DNA from: an uncultured Holophagales bacterium
Lineage (GTDB): Bacteria; Acidobacteriota; Thermoanaerobaculia; UBA5066
DNA length: 6,000 nt
Assembly (NCBI GenBank): GCA_937864895.1
Contig: CALMDF010000551.1
Coordinates: forward strand, 1 to 6,000
Direction: 5' to 3'
Shown piece by piece: positions 5,333 to 6,000 of the stretch. The position numbers were made by a program, and so were the translations under genes. The notes under the pieces were generated by a model that did not search any database, was not told the origin of the DNA, and worked only from the letters and a program-made list of their open reading frames with translations. Positions within the stretch are counted from its first letter, which is position 1. Every line of letters begins with the position of its first letter.

Positions 5333-6000
5333 TCAGCGCCGGAGCCAGCGGAACGCGCGGGTGAGCCGGCTCTTCGTGCCGGGGGTCAGCTTCGTCCTCA
5401 TGTACGCATCGCCGAGCGCCCGGACGACGTCGGAGAGGCTCGGGTAGGTGTGGATCGTCGCGGAGATCTTCCCGAGCGGGATCCCGTGCTTCTTGGCGAG
5501 GACGAGCTCGGGCAGGAGGTTCCCCGCCTGCGGGTGGACGATCGTCGCCCCCAGGATCTCCCCCTTCGGCCCGGCCACGACCTTGGCGAAGTACCCCTCG
5601 GCCTCCCCGTCGCAGACGGCGCGGTCGATGGAGTCGAACGGGACGCTGAAGACCTGGTGCGCCACGCCCTTCGACTTCGCGGCCGTCTCGTTCAGCCCCA
5701 CGTGCGCGATCTCCGGCTCCGTGAACGTCGTCCAGGGGAGGTTCGCGAGGTCGTGCCGCGTCGAGCCCGGGAAGAGGATGTTCCGGATGACGACGCGCGC
5801 CTGGTGGCCCGCCCAGTGCGTGAAGAGCGGCCCCCCGGCGACGTCGCCGACGGCCCAGATCGACGGGACGTTCGTCCTGCACCGGTCGTCAATCTCGATC
5901 CCCTTCTTCGAGTACGTCACGCCTGCCGCCTCTAGCCCGAGCCCGTCCACGTTCGGCGTGCGGCCGACGGCGACGAGGATCTCGTCGGCCGCGACCTCGG
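5333..6000 (-). CDS. FAD-dependent pyridine nucleotide-disulfide oxidoreductase (LPD/MerA-like), 5' end outside window
   Basis: The visible part is the C-terminal 221 residues of a class I flavoprotein disulfide reductase, the family of dihydrolipoamide dehydrogenase, mercuric reductase and RclA. Seen in order are VGRTPN near the cut end (NAD-binding domain), the FAD-contacting TNVPSIWAVGDVAGG (codons about 5875-5831) and the dimerisation domain with PWTTFTEPEIAHVGL, GYFAKVV, ILGATIVHPQAGNLLPELVLA and ATIHTYPSLSDVVRALGD. In lipoamide dehydrogenase the catalytic base lies in HPTLSE. Here the aligned residues are YPSLSD, so His is Tyr and Glu is Asp, as partly seen in MerA-like enzymes. The end of the chain is basic (FRWLRR) and lacks the CC pair of true mercuric reductases. 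The redox-active CxxxxC would lie beyond the window edge. The substrate is therefore open. It reads in the same direction as the kinase, 55 bp upstream of it, and may share its transcript. Confidence 0.9.
   Translation of the reverse strand, partial: EVAADEILVAVGRTPNVDGLGLEAAGVTYSKKGIEIDDRCRTNVPSIWAVGDVAGGPLFTHWAGHQARVVIRNILFPGSTRHDLANLPWTTFTEPEIAHVGLNETAAKSKGVAHQVFSVPFDSIDRAVCDGEAEGYFAKVVAGPKGEILGATIVHPQAGNLLPELVLAKKHGIPLGKISATIHTYPSLSDVVRALGDAYMRTKLTPGTKSRLTRAFRWLRR

Noticed and set aside
5333..6000. Calling the flavoprotein mercuric reductase (merA) or lipoamide dehydrogenase (lpdA)
   Set aside because: The C-terminal CC of MerA is absent, and the HPTLSE dyad of lipoamide dehydrogenase is changed to YPSLSD; the N-terminal half is outside the window.

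Overview
This is a very GC-rich window with long open frames on both strands. It comes from a bacterial chromosome with compact, operonic gene layout. The mix of a secreted DmpA-type peptidase, a Hanks-type protein kinase, an NrtS-like small membrane protein and a TIGR04282/TIGR04283-type glycosyltransferase fits an environmental, high-GC Gram-negative lineage such as Acidobacteriota or Myxococcota. That placement is a guess from gene content, not a determination. No RNA gene, CRISPR array, insertion sequence or phage gene was seen.

Left part (1-1370). A DmpA-family (S58) aminopeptidase/esterase precursor with a signal peptide is read leftwards and runs off the left edge before its catalytic serine. 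A non-coding stretch of about 360 bases separates it from a divergent small gene for a zinc-finger (zf-HC2, anti-sigma-like) protein that has no sigma factor beside it. That stretch carries a 10-bp direct repeat at 11-bp period and two copies of a GC palindrome. A GC-rich hairpin lies in the 48-bp convergent gap after the zinc-finger gene.

Right part (1371-6000). Four genes lie on the minus strand in the order: FAD-dependent disulfide oxidoreductase (5' end outside the window), 55-bp gap with a clear ribosome binding site, 776-aa serine/threonine kinase, 76-aa NrtS-like protein, 450-aa fused glycosyltransferase. The last three are joined by two identical 4-base GTGA stop/start overlaps, so they are very probably one translationally coupled unit.

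Most notable points: (1) the kinase has GFG in place of the metal-binding DFG motif while keeping its other catalytic residues, and carries about 490 residues of unrecognised C-terminal sequence. (2) The glycosyltransferase joins in one chain two enzymes that are usually separate neighbours (rSAM/selenodomain-associated transferases 1 and 2, linked to arsenosugar-type biosynthesis). (3) These are coupled to a putative nitrate/nitrite transporter and sit next to a MerA/dihydrolipoamide-dehydrogenase-like flavoprotein. How these products work together is not known from the sequence. A cytoplasmic signalling protein controlling a small redox/transport/glycosylation cassette is an inference.
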